Positions 37,776 through 50,123 of a DNA stretch of 64,000 nt are shown here, in pieces. The stretch is taken from positions 1,818 to 65,817 of the forward strand of contig NZ_MDSK01000018.1 of NCBI RefSeq assembly GCF_002940205.1, written 5' to 3'. The DNA is from Xanthomonas arboricola pv. guizotiae. Its GTDB lineage: Bacteria > Pseudomonadota > Gammaproteobacteria > Xanthomonadales > Xanthomonadaceae. Position numbers and translations under genes: made by a program. A model generated the notes under the pieces. That model was not told where the DNA came from. It did no database searches and worked only from the letters and a program-made list of their open reading frames with translations. The first letter of the stretch is position 1. The number at the start of each line of letters is the position of its first letter.

Positions 37776-38969
37776 TCAGAGCATCCCCAGCTTCATGTAG
37801 TGCCGCACGATGGGCAGCATGACCGCCGCCGTGCTCACCAGCATCGCGGCCGGGCTGAACATGCAGCGATACAGCAGCGGTGCCCGCGTGGTGCCGCGTC
37901 GTTGCGCATCGCGTTCCAGCATCGGGCGCATGACGCGTGGCAGCACCCGGATGGATTGGTAGTTGAGCACCGCCATGCCTGCGCCCAGCAGCAGCAGCGA
38001 CGTCCATGCGCCGGCATCCAGGCGTTTGAGCAGCAGCGTGCTGCCCACCACCAGCACCGACGTCAGCGTGGTGATGTGCAGGAAACGACGAATCGCCGCT
38101 GCTTCGGCGGCGGTCTGCGCAAAGCGCAGCAGATACCAGCACGACCAGTACGTGCCGACGCCGGCAACCAGCACGGCGCCGGCGGCGAATAGAGACGGCA
38201 GGCCGAGCCAGAGGCTTAGCGCACCAGCGGCGCCACCCCCGCCCAATGCCGAGCCGGTCAGCCCGCTCACGCCTAATTTGCCCGCGCCCCCCATGCCGGT
38301 CAGCACGATGGCCGCGCTCGCCGTCCCCGGCGCGGCCAGCAGGGTTGCCGAGGTCACCGCGGTGGCAAAGGCCACGCTGGGCGCGCTGGCACGGGCGAAC
38401 TCGCCGAACCGGTGCAGCAGCTCGCCGCGCACGCTGGCACGTGCCCGCGACAGGCGCTTGCGCACGGCCGCATCGCTCAGGCCAAGCAGCGAGGCGACCT
38501 GCCGCGAACTCTGGCCTTCGCGATAAAACAGCAGCAGCGTCTCGCGGCTCTCTTCGGGCAATGCAGAAATGATGTCGAGCGCGGCGATCTCTTCTTCCAC
38601 CTGCAGCAACTGGTCGGCGGGCGAGGGGGCCGGGTCGGCAGCCATCGCGATCGCCAGGTCCGCCGCTTCGCCGCTGAGCGCGCGATGCCGGTTGGCGCGC
38701 AGCCAGTCGCGCGCCAGGTTGCGGGTGATCTGCCGCAGCCACGGCAGGAAACTGGCCGGCTGATGCAATTGCGCCAGCCGCTGCCAGGCGCGCAGGAAGG
38801 CTTCCTGGGCGATGTCTTCGCTGGCGGCGATATCGCGGGTGATCGCCAGTGCGATGGCGGTCACCGTGTTCTGGCAGGCGCGCACGATGCGGCCGTAGGC
38901 CTGCTGGCAGCCGGCTGCGGCGACCGGCAATTCGCGTTGCAACATCAGGTCCAGCGTGTCGGTGTGCAT
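37776..38969 (-). CDS. ECF-type sigma factor with C-terminal membrane domain
   Basis: Sigma-70 family regulator of 397 residues. Sigma region 2 (about 20-92; ITRDIAASEDIAQEAFLRAW, RQITRNLARDWLRANRHR) and region 4 (about 130-185; LPEESRETLLLFYREGQSSR, LGLSDAAVRKRLSRARA) are complete. An extra 200-residue tail (about 195-397) carries five or six hydrophobic segments (for example GALSLWLGLPSLFAAGAVLV, FLHITTLTSVLVVGSTLLL). No anti-sigma gene is next to it, so the tail may act as a built-in membrane sensor or anti-sigma. The ATG is well placed; the target genes are unknown. Confidence 0.85.
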   Translation of the reverse strand: MHTDTLDLMLQRELPVAAAGCQQAYGRIVRACQNTVTAIALAITRDIAASEDIAQEAFLRAWQRLAQLHQPASFLPWLRQITRNLARDWLRANRHRALSGEAADLAIAMAADPAPSPADQLLQVEEEIAALDIISALPEESRETLLLFYREGQSSRQVASLLGLSDAAVRKRLSRARASVRGELLHRFGEFARASAPSVAFATAVTSATLLAAPGTASAAIVLTGMGGAGKLGVSGLTGSALGGGGAAGALSLWLGLPSLFAAGAVLVAGVGTYWSCWYLLRFAQTAAEAAAIRRFLHITTLTSVLVVGSTLLLKRLDAGAWTSLLLLGAGMAVLNYQSIRVLPRVMRPMLERDAQRRGTTRAPLLYRCMFSPAAMLVSTAAVMLPIVRHYMKLGML

Positions 38970-39068
38970 CGGCGCAATCCATGTCCTGGTCCCAGCATGA
39001 CGCAGGCGAGCGGCAGATGTGACCGACGCGGTGGCGGTGGCGCCTGGAGCAGCGCCGGGTGGCTGCGC

Positions 39069-39560
39069 TCAGCGCGCCGGCTGGATCCGTACACGCACTT
39101 CGTCGTCCTCTGCGGCGGGCGCTGGCTGCGCTGCCGGCTGCGCAGCCGGGGTGACCGCATCCGGGGCATCGCGATGGCGCAGCACTACGAACATGGCGAC
39201 CGCGCCGATCACCAGCAGCAGCACCAGCCGGATGCGCCAGGCCCAGCTGCGCGCATTGGTGCTCGAGCCGTTTTCGCCGTCGCGGAAGGTGTATTCCACA
39301 TTCGGCAGGTCGCGGCGGGTGGTGTCGAGCAGGCGTGCGTCGCGCAGCAGGTCGCGGGCACGCGGCTGGTCGTCGGCGTGCACGATCCACACCGTGGGGT
39401 AGGCCTGGGCGTTGCCCTGTTCGAGATAGCTGAACTGGCCGCTGCGCTTGCTCTCGTAGGAGCGGCCGTTGCTCATGCGCACGTCGATACCGGCGTTGCG
39501 CAGGAGATCGGCCACGCCTTCGGCGGTTTCGATACGTTGACTGCTGAAGATCTTGCGCAT
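39069..39560 (-). CDS. DUF2007-like protein with one membrane helix
   Basis: A 163-residue protein. The N-terminal ACT-like fold (MRKIFSSQRIETAEGVADLL, then NAGIDVRMSNG) resembles DUF2007, called a putative signal-transducing domain. Residues 108-128 form a membrane helix (RLVLLLVIGAVAMFVVLRH), followed by an Ala/Pro/Gln-rich acidic tail. The topology suggests a cytoplasmic domain held at the inner membrane. It is 150 bases past tesB on the same strand and may be in the same transcript. Function unknown. Confidence 0.7.
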   Translation of the reverse strand: MRKIFSSQRIETAEGVADLLRNAGIDVRMSNGRSYESKRSGQFSYLEQGNAQAYPTVWIVHADDQPRARDLLRDARLLDTTRRDLPNVEYTFRDGENGSSTNARSWAWRIRLVLLLVIGAVAMFVVLRHRDAPDAVTPAAQPAAQPAPAAEDDEVRVRIQPAR

Positions 39561-39708
39561 GTTTAAGGAGTGCCCGCGATTGCCGAGCAGGGCGCGCTGC
39601 GAAGGCGCTTGCTCGAGCTGAAAGAAAGGAGCCGCAAGGAGGTCGATCCAGGCCGGAAAGTGCCGGCGGCCATCAGCATGCCTGCGCGCGGCGAACGCGG
39701 TGCAGACA

Positions 39709-40623
39709 TCAACATGGCGAGTCGTTTGCCGGCACCGCGATCGCGCTGCCCTCGGGCACCACGCGGATCAGGCCTTCCTGGGTGGTGCTGGCGACCAGCA
39801 CGCCATCGCGGGTGAAGAACTGCCCGCGCGCCAGGCCCCGCGAGCCCTGTGCGGTGGGGCTGTCGAGCGAATACAGCAGCCAGTCGTCGGTGCGGAACGG
39901 GCGGTGGAACCACAGCGCGTGATCGAGCGAGGCCATCTGCACGTTCGGCGTGTAGTAGCTGATGCCGTGCGGAAAGGTGGAGGTGCCCAGCAGCTGGAAA
40001 TCCGAGGCATAGGCCAGCAAGGCCTGGTGCAGGCCGACGTCGTCGCCGACCGGGTCGCTCAGGCGCAGCCACATCTGCTGGAACGGCGGGCGCTTGGGCG
40101 GCTTGAGTTCGTCGCGCGGAAACACATGGCGAAACTCGAACGGGCCGCCACGCGACAGCCAGCGCTGCACCTTGGCAGGCAGTTTTTCCAGCACCTCCGC
40201 CGCCAGCGGCGGGGTGGGTTCGATGTCTTCGGGCGGCGGCACCGCCGGCATCGCGGACTGGTGTTCGGCGCCGTCTTCGCGCTGCTGGAACGAGGCCGCG
40301 CAGAAGAAGATCACCTTGCCATGCTGGATCGCGGTGACCCGGCGCACCGAAAAACTGCCGCCATCGCGGGTGCGGTCGACGTCGTAGACGATCGGGTGGT
40401 CGATGTTGCCGGCGCGCAGGAAATAGGCATGCAGGGAGTGCGCCTGGCGGCCGTTGTCCACGGTGGCCTGCGCGGCGGCCAGCGCCTGGCCCAGCACCTG
40501 TCCGCCGAACACGTACTTGGTGCCGATATCGCGGCTCTGGCCGCGGAACAGGTTGTCTTCCAGGCGCTCCAGCGACAGCAGGCTGATCAGTTCGGAGACG
40601 ACGGGTTCGGCAGTGGCGGACAA
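39709..40623 (-). CDS. tesB: Acyl-CoA thioesterase II
   Basis: Double-hotdog thioesterase of 304 residues that hydrolyses fatty acyl-CoA. Characteristic blocks: NLFRGQSRDIG, YVFGGQVLGQALAAA, LHAYFLRAG, SLDHALWFHRPF and GLARGQFFTRDG. The catalytic Asp/Thr/Gln triad residues lie in these segments. The frame has no good ATG; the TTG at 40623 (LSATAEPVVSELISLL) with AGG upstream is the most likely start. It follows the enoyl-CoA hydratase relative by about 70 bases on the same strand, which fits shared lipid metabolism. Confidence 0.9.
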   Translation of the reverse strand: MSATAEPVVSELISLLSLERLEDNLFRGQSRDIGTKYVFGGQVLGQALAAAQATVDNGRQAHSLHAYFLRAGNIDHPIVYDVDRTRDGGSFSVRRVTAIQHGKVIFFCAASFQQREDGAEHQSAMPAVPPPEDIEPTPPLAAEVLEKLPAKVQRWLSRGGPFEFRHVFPRDELKPPKRPPFQQMWLRLSDPVGDDVGLHQALLAYASDFQLLGTSTFPHGISYYTPNVQMASLDHALWFHRPFRTDDWLLYSLDSPTAQGSRGLARGQFFTRDGVLVASTTQEGLIRVVPEGSAIAVPANDSPC

Positions 40624-40694
40624 GGGGCTGGCCTGGGCGTGCGACGGACCGCGATTATAGCGGGCCGCCCCCTGCGCGCCGTGCGGGAGCGGCG

Positions 40695-41465
40695 TCAGGC
40701 CTTCTGCAGCCGCGCCACCAGGCCGTGTAGGGCGGCCTGCGCATCCGGCGCGTACCAGCCGTCGATGAAGCGCTCCAGCTGGATCAGCTCGGGCGCCAGC
40801 GCCGCGCGCAGATCGGCGCGCGCAATCGCGCGCGTGGTCAGCATCGGCTGGCGCGGCAGCTGCTGCAGGTCCTGCAGCCAGGCCACCGCGCGGGCGGTGA
40901 CCAACTCGCCATCGACCAGTTCGTCGACCAGGCCGATCGTGACCGCCTGCTCGGCCGGCAGCAGCTGCCCGGAGATCAGCAGGCGCTCGGCGCGGTGCGC
41001 CCCGACCACGCGGCGCAGCAGGCGCTGGATGCCTTCCGGCGCCGCCAGGCCCACCTGCACCTCGTTCAGGCCGATCGCATACGGTTTGGCGGTATCGGCG
41101 CTGCGCGCCATCACCCGGTAGTCGCAGCACAGTGCCAGCACGCAGCCGCCGGCCGGCGCATGCCCGCCGATGGCCGCGACCACTGGCACGCGGCTGTTGG
41201 CCAGCGCCTGCGCGGCCTCGAAGAAGGCTGTCCAGCTGGCCAGCAATGCGGCGCGGTCGGTGCCATGCGCCAGCAGCTGCGGCACGTCCATGCCACCGGA
41301 AAAGATCCGCTCGCTGCCCGACAGCACGATGCCGTCGGTCTCCTCGCCGGCCTGCTGCACCGCAACGCGCAAGGCGTGGCACAGCGCGCTGTCCAGCGCA
41401 TTGACCGGCGCGCGCGCCAGACGGATTTCGCGAAGACGGCCATGGTCTAAGATCTGGATGCTCAT
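40695..41465 (-). CDS. Enoyl-CoA hydratase/isomerase family protein
   Basis: Crotonase-superfamily protein of 256 residues. The oxyanion-hole segments IFSGGMDVPQLL and GHAPAGGCVLALCCDYRVMA are present, and NEVQVGLAAPEG matches the third motif. The classic hydratase Glu pair is not both evident, so it may be an isomerase (DCI type). The ATG is followed by the normal beta-strand MSIQILDHGRLREIRL. It precedes tesB and is divergent from the copper chaperone gene, with only 23 bases between starts. Confidence 0.9.
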   Translation of the reverse strand: MSIQILDHGRLREIRLARAPVNALDSALCHALRVAVQQAGEETDGIVLSGSERIFSGGMDVPQLLAHGTDRAALLASWTAFFEAAQALANSRVPVVAAIGGHAPAGGCVLALCCDYRVMARSADTAKPYAIGLNEVQVGLAAPEGIQRLLRRVVGAHRAERLLISGQLLPAEQAVTIGLVDELVDGELVTARAVAWLQDLQQLPRQPMLTTRAIARADLRAALAPELIQLERFIDGWYAPDAQAALHGLVARLQKA

Positions 41466-41488
41466 TCGGGGCTCCTGGAGGTCGGGTC

Positions 41489-41965
41489 ATGATAGACGGC
41501 AGTCGAAGCAGGCAGCGCATGTGCGGACGCGTGCTGCTCGGTGCATGGGTGATGTTGGCAAGTGCAGGGGTTGGCGCGCAGTGCCTGCCCGAGTTCAAGG
41601 ACGGCTGGATCCGCATCCCGCCACCCGGTGGCATGGGCATGGGCATGGCAGCGGGCTTCGGGCAGTTCCACAATGGCTGTGCGCAGCCGTTGAAGGTCAC
41701 CGCGGCCAAGAGCGGTGCGTTTGCCGATGTGTCCATCCATGAGACCACGCAAACCAACGGTGTCAGCCGCATGCGCGCGGTGCCGGAGCTGGCGTTGCCG
41801 GCCGGCAAGTCGGTGCCGCTTGCGCCGGGCGGCCTGCATCTGATGCTGATGGAAGCGCGTGCGCCGCTGCAGGAAGGCGCGCAGGTGCCGGTGACCTTTA
41901 CCTTGCAGGATGGCCGCGAGATCAAGACCACGCTGCAGGCACGCAAGCGCGCACCCGGTTCGTAA
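41489..41965 (+). CDS. Periplasmic copper chaperone PCu(A)C
   Basis: Exported Cu(I) chaperone of 158 residues, known for loading the CuA site of cytochrome oxidase in some bacteria. The metal motif is H-x-n-M...H-x-M: SIHETTQTNGVSRM followed by GGLHLMLMEA. The signal peptide is MCGRVLLGAWVMLASAG, cleaved near VGA. The ATG at 41489 has GGAGG about 7 bases before it; an internal ATG at the leader (MCGRV) would also give a signal peptide. The window's terminal oxidase lacks CuA, so its client is elsewhere. No operon partner on this strand. Confidence 0.9.
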   Translation: MIDGSRSRQRMCGRVLLGAWVMLASAGVGAQCLPEFKDGWIRIPPPGGMGMGMAAGFGQFHNGCAQPLKVTAAKSGAFADVSIHETTQTNGVSRMRAVPELALPAGKSVPLAPGGLHLMLMEARAPLQEGAQVPVTFTLQDGREIKTTLQARKRAPGS

Positions 41966-42151
41966 ACGCGCGCAGTGCGTGGCTGAGCGGAGGCTGCAGC
42001 CTTGCAGGTTGCAGTTCTTGCAGAGCCCACTGCGCGATGTTGCCGACCAAACGCAACGCGTGGTGGCGAGCAGGCTGCCACTTCACTGTGTCGGTCTCGA
42101 TCACGCGGCCTGTCGGTGGTATCGCGTAGCGGCACGACAGGATCGCTGCAG

Positions 42152-42182
42152 ACAAAAACGGCGGCTCCCGGAAGAGCCGCCG
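42152..42182 (-). terminator. Intrinsic terminator of the thioesterase gene
   Basis: On the minus strand a 9-bp stem (CGGCGGCTC with GAGCCGCCG) is followed by TTTTTGTC, about 45 bases past the gene end. Confidence 0.88.
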
Positions 42183-42224
42183 TCGTCTTATCGCGCTGGA
42201 GATCCAGCGCGCAACTGGCAAATC

Positions 42225-42631
42225 TCAGCTGCTGGCGGCGCGTACCGCGTCCGGCAGCGATGCGCTCTTGCCGGTCTGCGTATCGATCCACACCACCACG
42301 ACGTTGCCGTCCGAGTACAGCTTGCTGTCGTCCTTCTGGTCGAAGATGCGGTGGCCGATGGTCACACTGCTGGTGCCCAGGCGTTCGACGAACAACTCGA
42401 CGGTGATGTCGTTGGGCCAGATCAACGGCTGCTTGTAGTTGACGTTGGTGGCCGCGACCACCGGCGCGATGCGGTCAGTCATCGCCACGCCTTCAACGCC
42501 CAGCATCCAGCGCACGCGCGCTTCCTCCAGATACGAAATGTACTTGGCGTTGTTGACATGGCCCATGTTGTCCATGTCGCGCCAGCGCACGCTGATCGGG
42601 ATGCGTGCCAACACCTTGTGCTGTTCGCTCA

Positions 42632-42632
<1 letters not shown>
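42225..42632 (-). CDS. Acyl-CoA thioesterase, YbgC/4HBT hotdog type
   Basis: Single-hotdog thioesterase of 135 residues. The catalytic-loop signature RWRDMDNMGHVNNAKYISYL is clear, and VNYKQPLIWPNDITV and GNVVVVWIDTQTGKS fit the fold. It likely hydrolyses a short- or medium-chain acyl-CoA. Its ATG overlaps the uvrA stop codon, so translation is coupled to uvrA. A terminator follows at 42152-42182. Confidence 0.92.
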
Positions 42633-45589
<2,957 letters not shown>

Positions 45590-45787
45590 GGGGGATCCGA
45601 TGTCGGGCCGGCGAACCGGCAGTGATGCGAGCGTGCTCAGCAGGAATGAGTGGCAGTCGATCAGCCTACCCGCCGACCTAGGTGAGGGCAATTGCCCCAA
45701 ATGCCAGTCTGACCGGGCGCCTGTAGCGACCGGATGATGCGTTCTGCCAGCCCGCTGCCGGCGGGTTTCGGCGGGACTGCTTGCGAC

Positions 45788-45817
45788 TTGACCAGAAACC
45801 GGCTAGGCCAGTACAAT
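45788..45817 (+). promoter_or_regulatory. Predicted sigma-70 promoter for rplU
   Basis: TTGACC at 45788-45793 and TACAAT at 45812-45817 with an 18-base spacer, about 65 bases before rplU. Good match for a ribosomal protein promoter. Confidence 0.65.
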
Positions 45818-45881
45818 TCCGCTCCTGTCTGCCCCATGGGCAAGTCAGGCGACCATAATAACTACAGAGGAAAACCTGGTC

Positions 45882-46202
45882 ATGTACGCAGTTCTGGTAA
45901 CCGGCGGTAAGCAATACCGCGTCGCGCAGGGCGAAACGCTCCGCGTGGAAAAGCTCGAAGTCGAAGCTGGCAACGAGATCACCTTCGACACCGTCCTGAT
46001 GTTGGGCGATAGCGATGGCATCAAGCTGGGCGATGCGCTGAAGGGCGCCTCGGTCACGGCCAAGGTCGTGGCTCATGGCCGCGCCGACAAGGTGCGCATC
46101 ATCAAGTTCCGTCGCCGCAAGCACCACATGAAGCGTCAGGGACACCGTCAGCACTACACCGAAATCGAGATCACCGGCATCGCCGGTGGCGACAAGAAGT
46201 AA
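45882..46202 (+). CDS. rplU: 50S ribosomal protein L21
   Basis: Large-subunit ribosomal protein that binds 23S rRNA, 106 residues. Family blocks [20 protein letters not shown], the central [15 protein letters not shown] and the C-terminal basic [20 protein letters not shown] are intact. It leads the rplU-rpmA transcript. AGAGGA lies a few bases before the ATG. Confidence 0.99.
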   Translation: MYAVLVTGGKQYRVAQGETLRVEKLEVEAGNEITFDTVLMLGDSDGIKLGDALKGASVTAKVVAHGRADKVRIIKFRRRKHHMKRQGHRQHYTEIEITGIAGGDKK

Positions 46203-46214
46203 GGAGAACCAGTC

Positions 46215-46475
46215 ATGGCACATAAAAAGGGCGTAGGTTCCTCGCGCAACGGTCGCGATTCGAACCCGAAGTACCTCGGCGTGAAGATCTTCGGTGGCCA
46301 GGCCATCGACGCCGGCAACATCATCGTGCGTCAGCGCGGCACCCAGTTCCATCCGGGCGCCGGCGTCGGCCTCGGCCGTGACCACACCCTGTTCGCGCTG
46401 GTCGACGGCAAGGTGGAGTTCTCGGTCAAGGGTGCGAAGAAGCGTCGTACCGTCAGCGTGGTTGCCGAGGCGTAA
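46215..46475 (+). CDS. rpmA: 50S ribosomal protein L27
   Basis: Ribosomal protein near the peptidyl transferase centre, 86 residues. The N-terminal [20 protein letters not shown] and [17 protein letters not shown] are conserved; the start has no L27 N-terminal cleavage extension. It lies 12 bases after rplU with AAGGAGA before its ATG. A terminator follows before obgE. Confidence 0.99.
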   Translation: MAHKKGVGSSRNGRDSNPKYLGVKIFGGQAIDAGNIIVRQRGTQFHPGAGVGLGRDHTLFALVDGKVEFSVKGAKKRRTVSVVAEA

Positions 46476-46497
46476 TCGCCCGCTCCATGCAGGCCAG

Positions 46498-46523
46498 TCC
46501 GTCAGGCATCGCTGCCTGACGGA
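46498..46523 (+). other. Hairpin before the rpmA terminator
   Basis: A perfect 10-bp stem, TCCGTCAGGC with GCCTGACGGA and loop ATCGCT. It lacks a T-run, so it may act as a 3'-end stabiliser of the rplU-rpmA transcript. Confidence 0.5.
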
Positions 46524-46531
46524 CGAGACGG

Positions 46532-46556
46532 AAAGCCCCGCTTTTGCGGGGTTTTT
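46532..46556 (+). terminator. Intrinsic terminator of rplU-rpmA
   Basis: Stem CCCCGC with GCGGGG, loop TTTT, followed by TTTTTC, with an A-run on the other side. Confidence 0.88.
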
Positions 46557-46563
46557 CGTTTGA

Positions 46564-47757
<1,194 letters not shown>

Positions 47758-47775
47758 GCGCATGTGCAGGCACAC

Positions 47776-47803
47776 AAAAAACCCGGCCAAGGCCGGGTTT
47801 TTC
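47776..47803. terminator. Bidirectional terminator between obgE and rpsT
   Basis: AAACCCGGCC-AA-GGCCGGGTTT, a 10-bp stem flanked by A-runs and T-runs, so it can stop transcription from both sides. Confidence 0.88.
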
Positions 47804-47849
47804 TATGCCACCGCAAGCCAGGCCTGCGGTGATGCCGACACGGGCTCGC

Positions 47850-48119
47850 TTACGCGGCCTTGATGGCCTTGATGCGAGCGGTCAGGCGGCTCTTGTGACG
47901 CGCAGCCTTGTTCTTGTGAATCAGGCCACGGGCGCTGAAACGGTCGAGAATGGGCTGGGCAACGGCGAAAGCGGCTTCGGCGCCTGCAGCATCGTTGGCG
48001 TCAAGGGCCTTGATCACCTTCTTGACGGCGGTGCGCAGCATCGAACGCTGACCGGTGTTGCGCTCATTGCGCACAATGGTCTGCTTGGCGCGCTTCTTGG
48101 CGGACTTGATATTGGCCAC
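47850..48119 (-). CDS. rpsT: 30S ribosomal protein S20
   Basis: Small-subunit ribosomal protein, 89 residues, all helical and basic. The blocks [20 protein letters not shown] and [18 protein letters not shown] are typical. It converges with obgE across a shared terminator and is divergent from murJ. GGAACCC lies upstream of its ATG. A good promoter is seen at 48168-48196. Confidence 0.98.
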
Positions 48120-48167
48120 GGTGGTGGGTTCCTGAAAAATCGGTATGGTGGAAAAAGCAAGCGCGAA

Positions 48168-48196
48168 AGTATGATGGACCCAGATATGTACGTCAA
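48168..48196 (-). promoter_or_regulatory. Predicted sigma-70 promoter for rpsT
   Basis: On the minus strand TTGACG (48191-48196) and CATACT (48168-48173) with a 17-base spacer, about 50 bases before rpsT. It overlaps the upstream region of the divergent murJ gene. Confidence 0.65.
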
Positions 48197-48220
48197 GTCA
48201 GTTGTCAAGAGGGATGCAGC

Positions 48221-49828
48221 GTGAGCAAGCCCGGCATGTTGAGAGGCCTGCTCTCATTCAGCAGCATGACCATGATCTCGCGGGTGTTGGGCCTGATCCG
48301 CGACCAGGCGATTTCCACCACCTTCGGCGCCAATGCGGTCACCGACGCGTTCTGGGTGGCGTTCCGGATCCCCAATTTCCTGCGTCGGCTGTTCGCCGAG
48401 GGCTCGTTCGCCACCGCCTTCGTGCCGGTGTTCACCGAGGTCAAGGAAACCCGCCCGCATGCCGATTTGCGTGAGTTGATGGCGCGCGTGTCCGGCACCT
48501 TGGGTGGAATGTTGCTGCTGATCACCGCACTCGGGTTGATCTTCACCCCGCAGCTGGCCGCGGTGTTTTCCGATGGCGCGGCCACCGATCCGGAAAAATA
48601 CGGATTGTTGGTCGATCTGTTGCGGCTGACCTTTCCGTTTCTGCTGTTCGTCTCGTTGACCGCGCTCGCCGGCGGCGCGCTCAACAGCTTCCAGCGCTTC
48701 GCCATTCCGGCGCTGACGCCGGTGATCCTCAACCTGTGCATGATTGCTGGCGCGCTGTGGCTGGCGCCGCGGCTGGACGTGCCGATCCTGGCGCTGGGCT
48801 GGGCGGTGCTGGTTGCCGGGGCGCTGCAATTGCTGTTTCAGCTGCCGGCCCTGAAGGGCATCGACCTGCTGACGCTGCCGCGCTGGGGCTGGACGCACCC
48901 GGACGTGCGCAAGGTGCTGACCCTGATGATTCCGACCCTGTTCGGTTCGTCGATCGCGCAGATCAACCTGATGCTGGACACGGTGATCGCCGCACGGCTG
49001 GCCGACGGCTCGCAGTCGTGGCTGTCGCTGGCCGACCGGTTCCTGGAACTACCGCTGGGCGTGTTCGGGGTGGCGCTGGGCACGGTGATCCTGCCGGCGC
49101 TGGCGCGCCATCACGTCAAGACCGACCGCAGCGCGTTCTCCGGCGCGCTGGACTGGGGATTCCGCACCACGCTGCTGATCGCGATGCCGGCGATGCTCGG
49201 CCTGCTGCTGCTGGCCGAGCCGCTGGTGGCGACCTTGTTCCAGTACCGCCAGTTCACCGCCTTCGATACGCGCATGACCGCGATGTCGGTCTACGGCCTG
49301 AGCTTCGGCCTGCCGGCGTACGCCATGCTCAAGGTGTTGTTGCCGGCCTTCTACGCCCGCCAGGACACCCGCACCCCGGTGCGTGCCGGTGTGGCGGCAT
49401 TGATCGCCAACATGGTGTTCAACTTCGCGTTGCTGGCGGTGGTCTACCAGATCATGGTGCCGCCCGAGCTCAAGGCGCAGGGCGTGATGCAGGCGCTGGG
49501 CAAGCAGCCGGGCCTGCATCTGGCGCTGGGCATTGCCAGCGCGCTGTCCAGTTATCTCAACCTGGCTTTGCTGTGGTACTGGCTGGGCAAGTCCGGCGTG
49601 TACCAGCGCCGGCCGGGTTGGGCTGGCTATGTGCTGCGCCTGCTGCTGGCATGCGCGGCGATGGTGGCGGTGCTGTTGAGCCTGCTGTGGTGGCTGCCAT
49701 CGTTCACCGTGATGGATAAGTGGGATCGCATCGGCTGGCTGGCGGTGCTGGTCGGCAGCGGTGGGGCGACCTACCTGGTGGCGCAAGTGGCGCTGGGATT
49801 GCGGCCGCGGCATCTGCGCGAGGGCTGA
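48221..49828 (+). CDS. murJ: Lipid II flippase MurJ
   Basis: MOP-superfamily transporter that flips lipid II across the inner membrane; 535 residues with about 14 helices. Family features include the N-terminal LRGLLSFSSMTMISRVLGLI, DAFWVAFRIPNFLRRLFAEG and GSFATAFVPVFTE, with the Arg residues needed for lipid II binding. The start is GTG with GAGGG upstream. It precedes ribF and the ileS cluster, the usual order in gammaproteobacteria. Confidence 0.97.
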   Translation: MSKPGMLRGLLSFSSMTMISRVLGLIRDQAISTTFGANAVTDAFWVAFRIPNFLRRLFAEGSFATAFVPVFTEVKETRPHADLRELMARVSGTLGGMLLLITALGLIFTPQLAAVFSDGAATDPEKYGLLVDLLRLTFPFLLFVSLTALAGGALNSFQRFAIPALTPVILNLCMIAGALWLAPRLDVPILALGWAVLVAGALQLLFQLPALKGIDLLTLPRWGWTHPDVRKVLTLMIPTLFGSSIAQINLMLDTVIAARLADGSQSWLSLADRFLELPLGVFGVALGTVILPALARHHVKTDRSAFSGALDWGFRTTLLIAMPAMLGLLLLAEPLVATLFQYRQFTAFDTRMTAMSVYGLSFGLPAYAMLKVLLPAFYARQDTRTPVRAGVAALIANMVFNFALLAVVYQIMVPPELKAQGVMQALGKQPGLHLALGIASALSSYLNLALLWYWLGKSGVYQRRPGWAGYVLRLLLACAAMVAVLLSLLWWLPSFTVMDKWDRIGWLAVLVGSGGATYLVAQVALGLRPRHLREG

Positions 49829-50123
49829 GCCCGGATTTCGAGTGCTGCGGTGACCCTCGCTCTGGCGCTGCCGGCGCCTGCATCGAGAAGGGCCGCGCCT
49901 GCCCGGGCTCTGCAGGGTGCGGCCCGCGCTGGCGATTGCAGCCAGCGATCGGTGCACGGGTCGCCGCATGACCGGGCGGAGTCTGCCCGGATGTGTTGGC
50001 ATCTTGCCGATAACGCACCTGCCTAGTCGGTTCGGGCCATGCGGCTTGACAGGCCCGGCTATACTTGCGGGTTATGCATCAACGAGGGTCGGCCGGCAGG
50101 CCGGCATCTGTTTGGATCGAGGA

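Noticed and set aside
49829..50123. FMN riboswitch or strong promoter before ribF
   Set aside because: No FMN aptamer consensus was found. TTGACA at 50046 and TATACT at 50060 are too close together to form a promoter pair.
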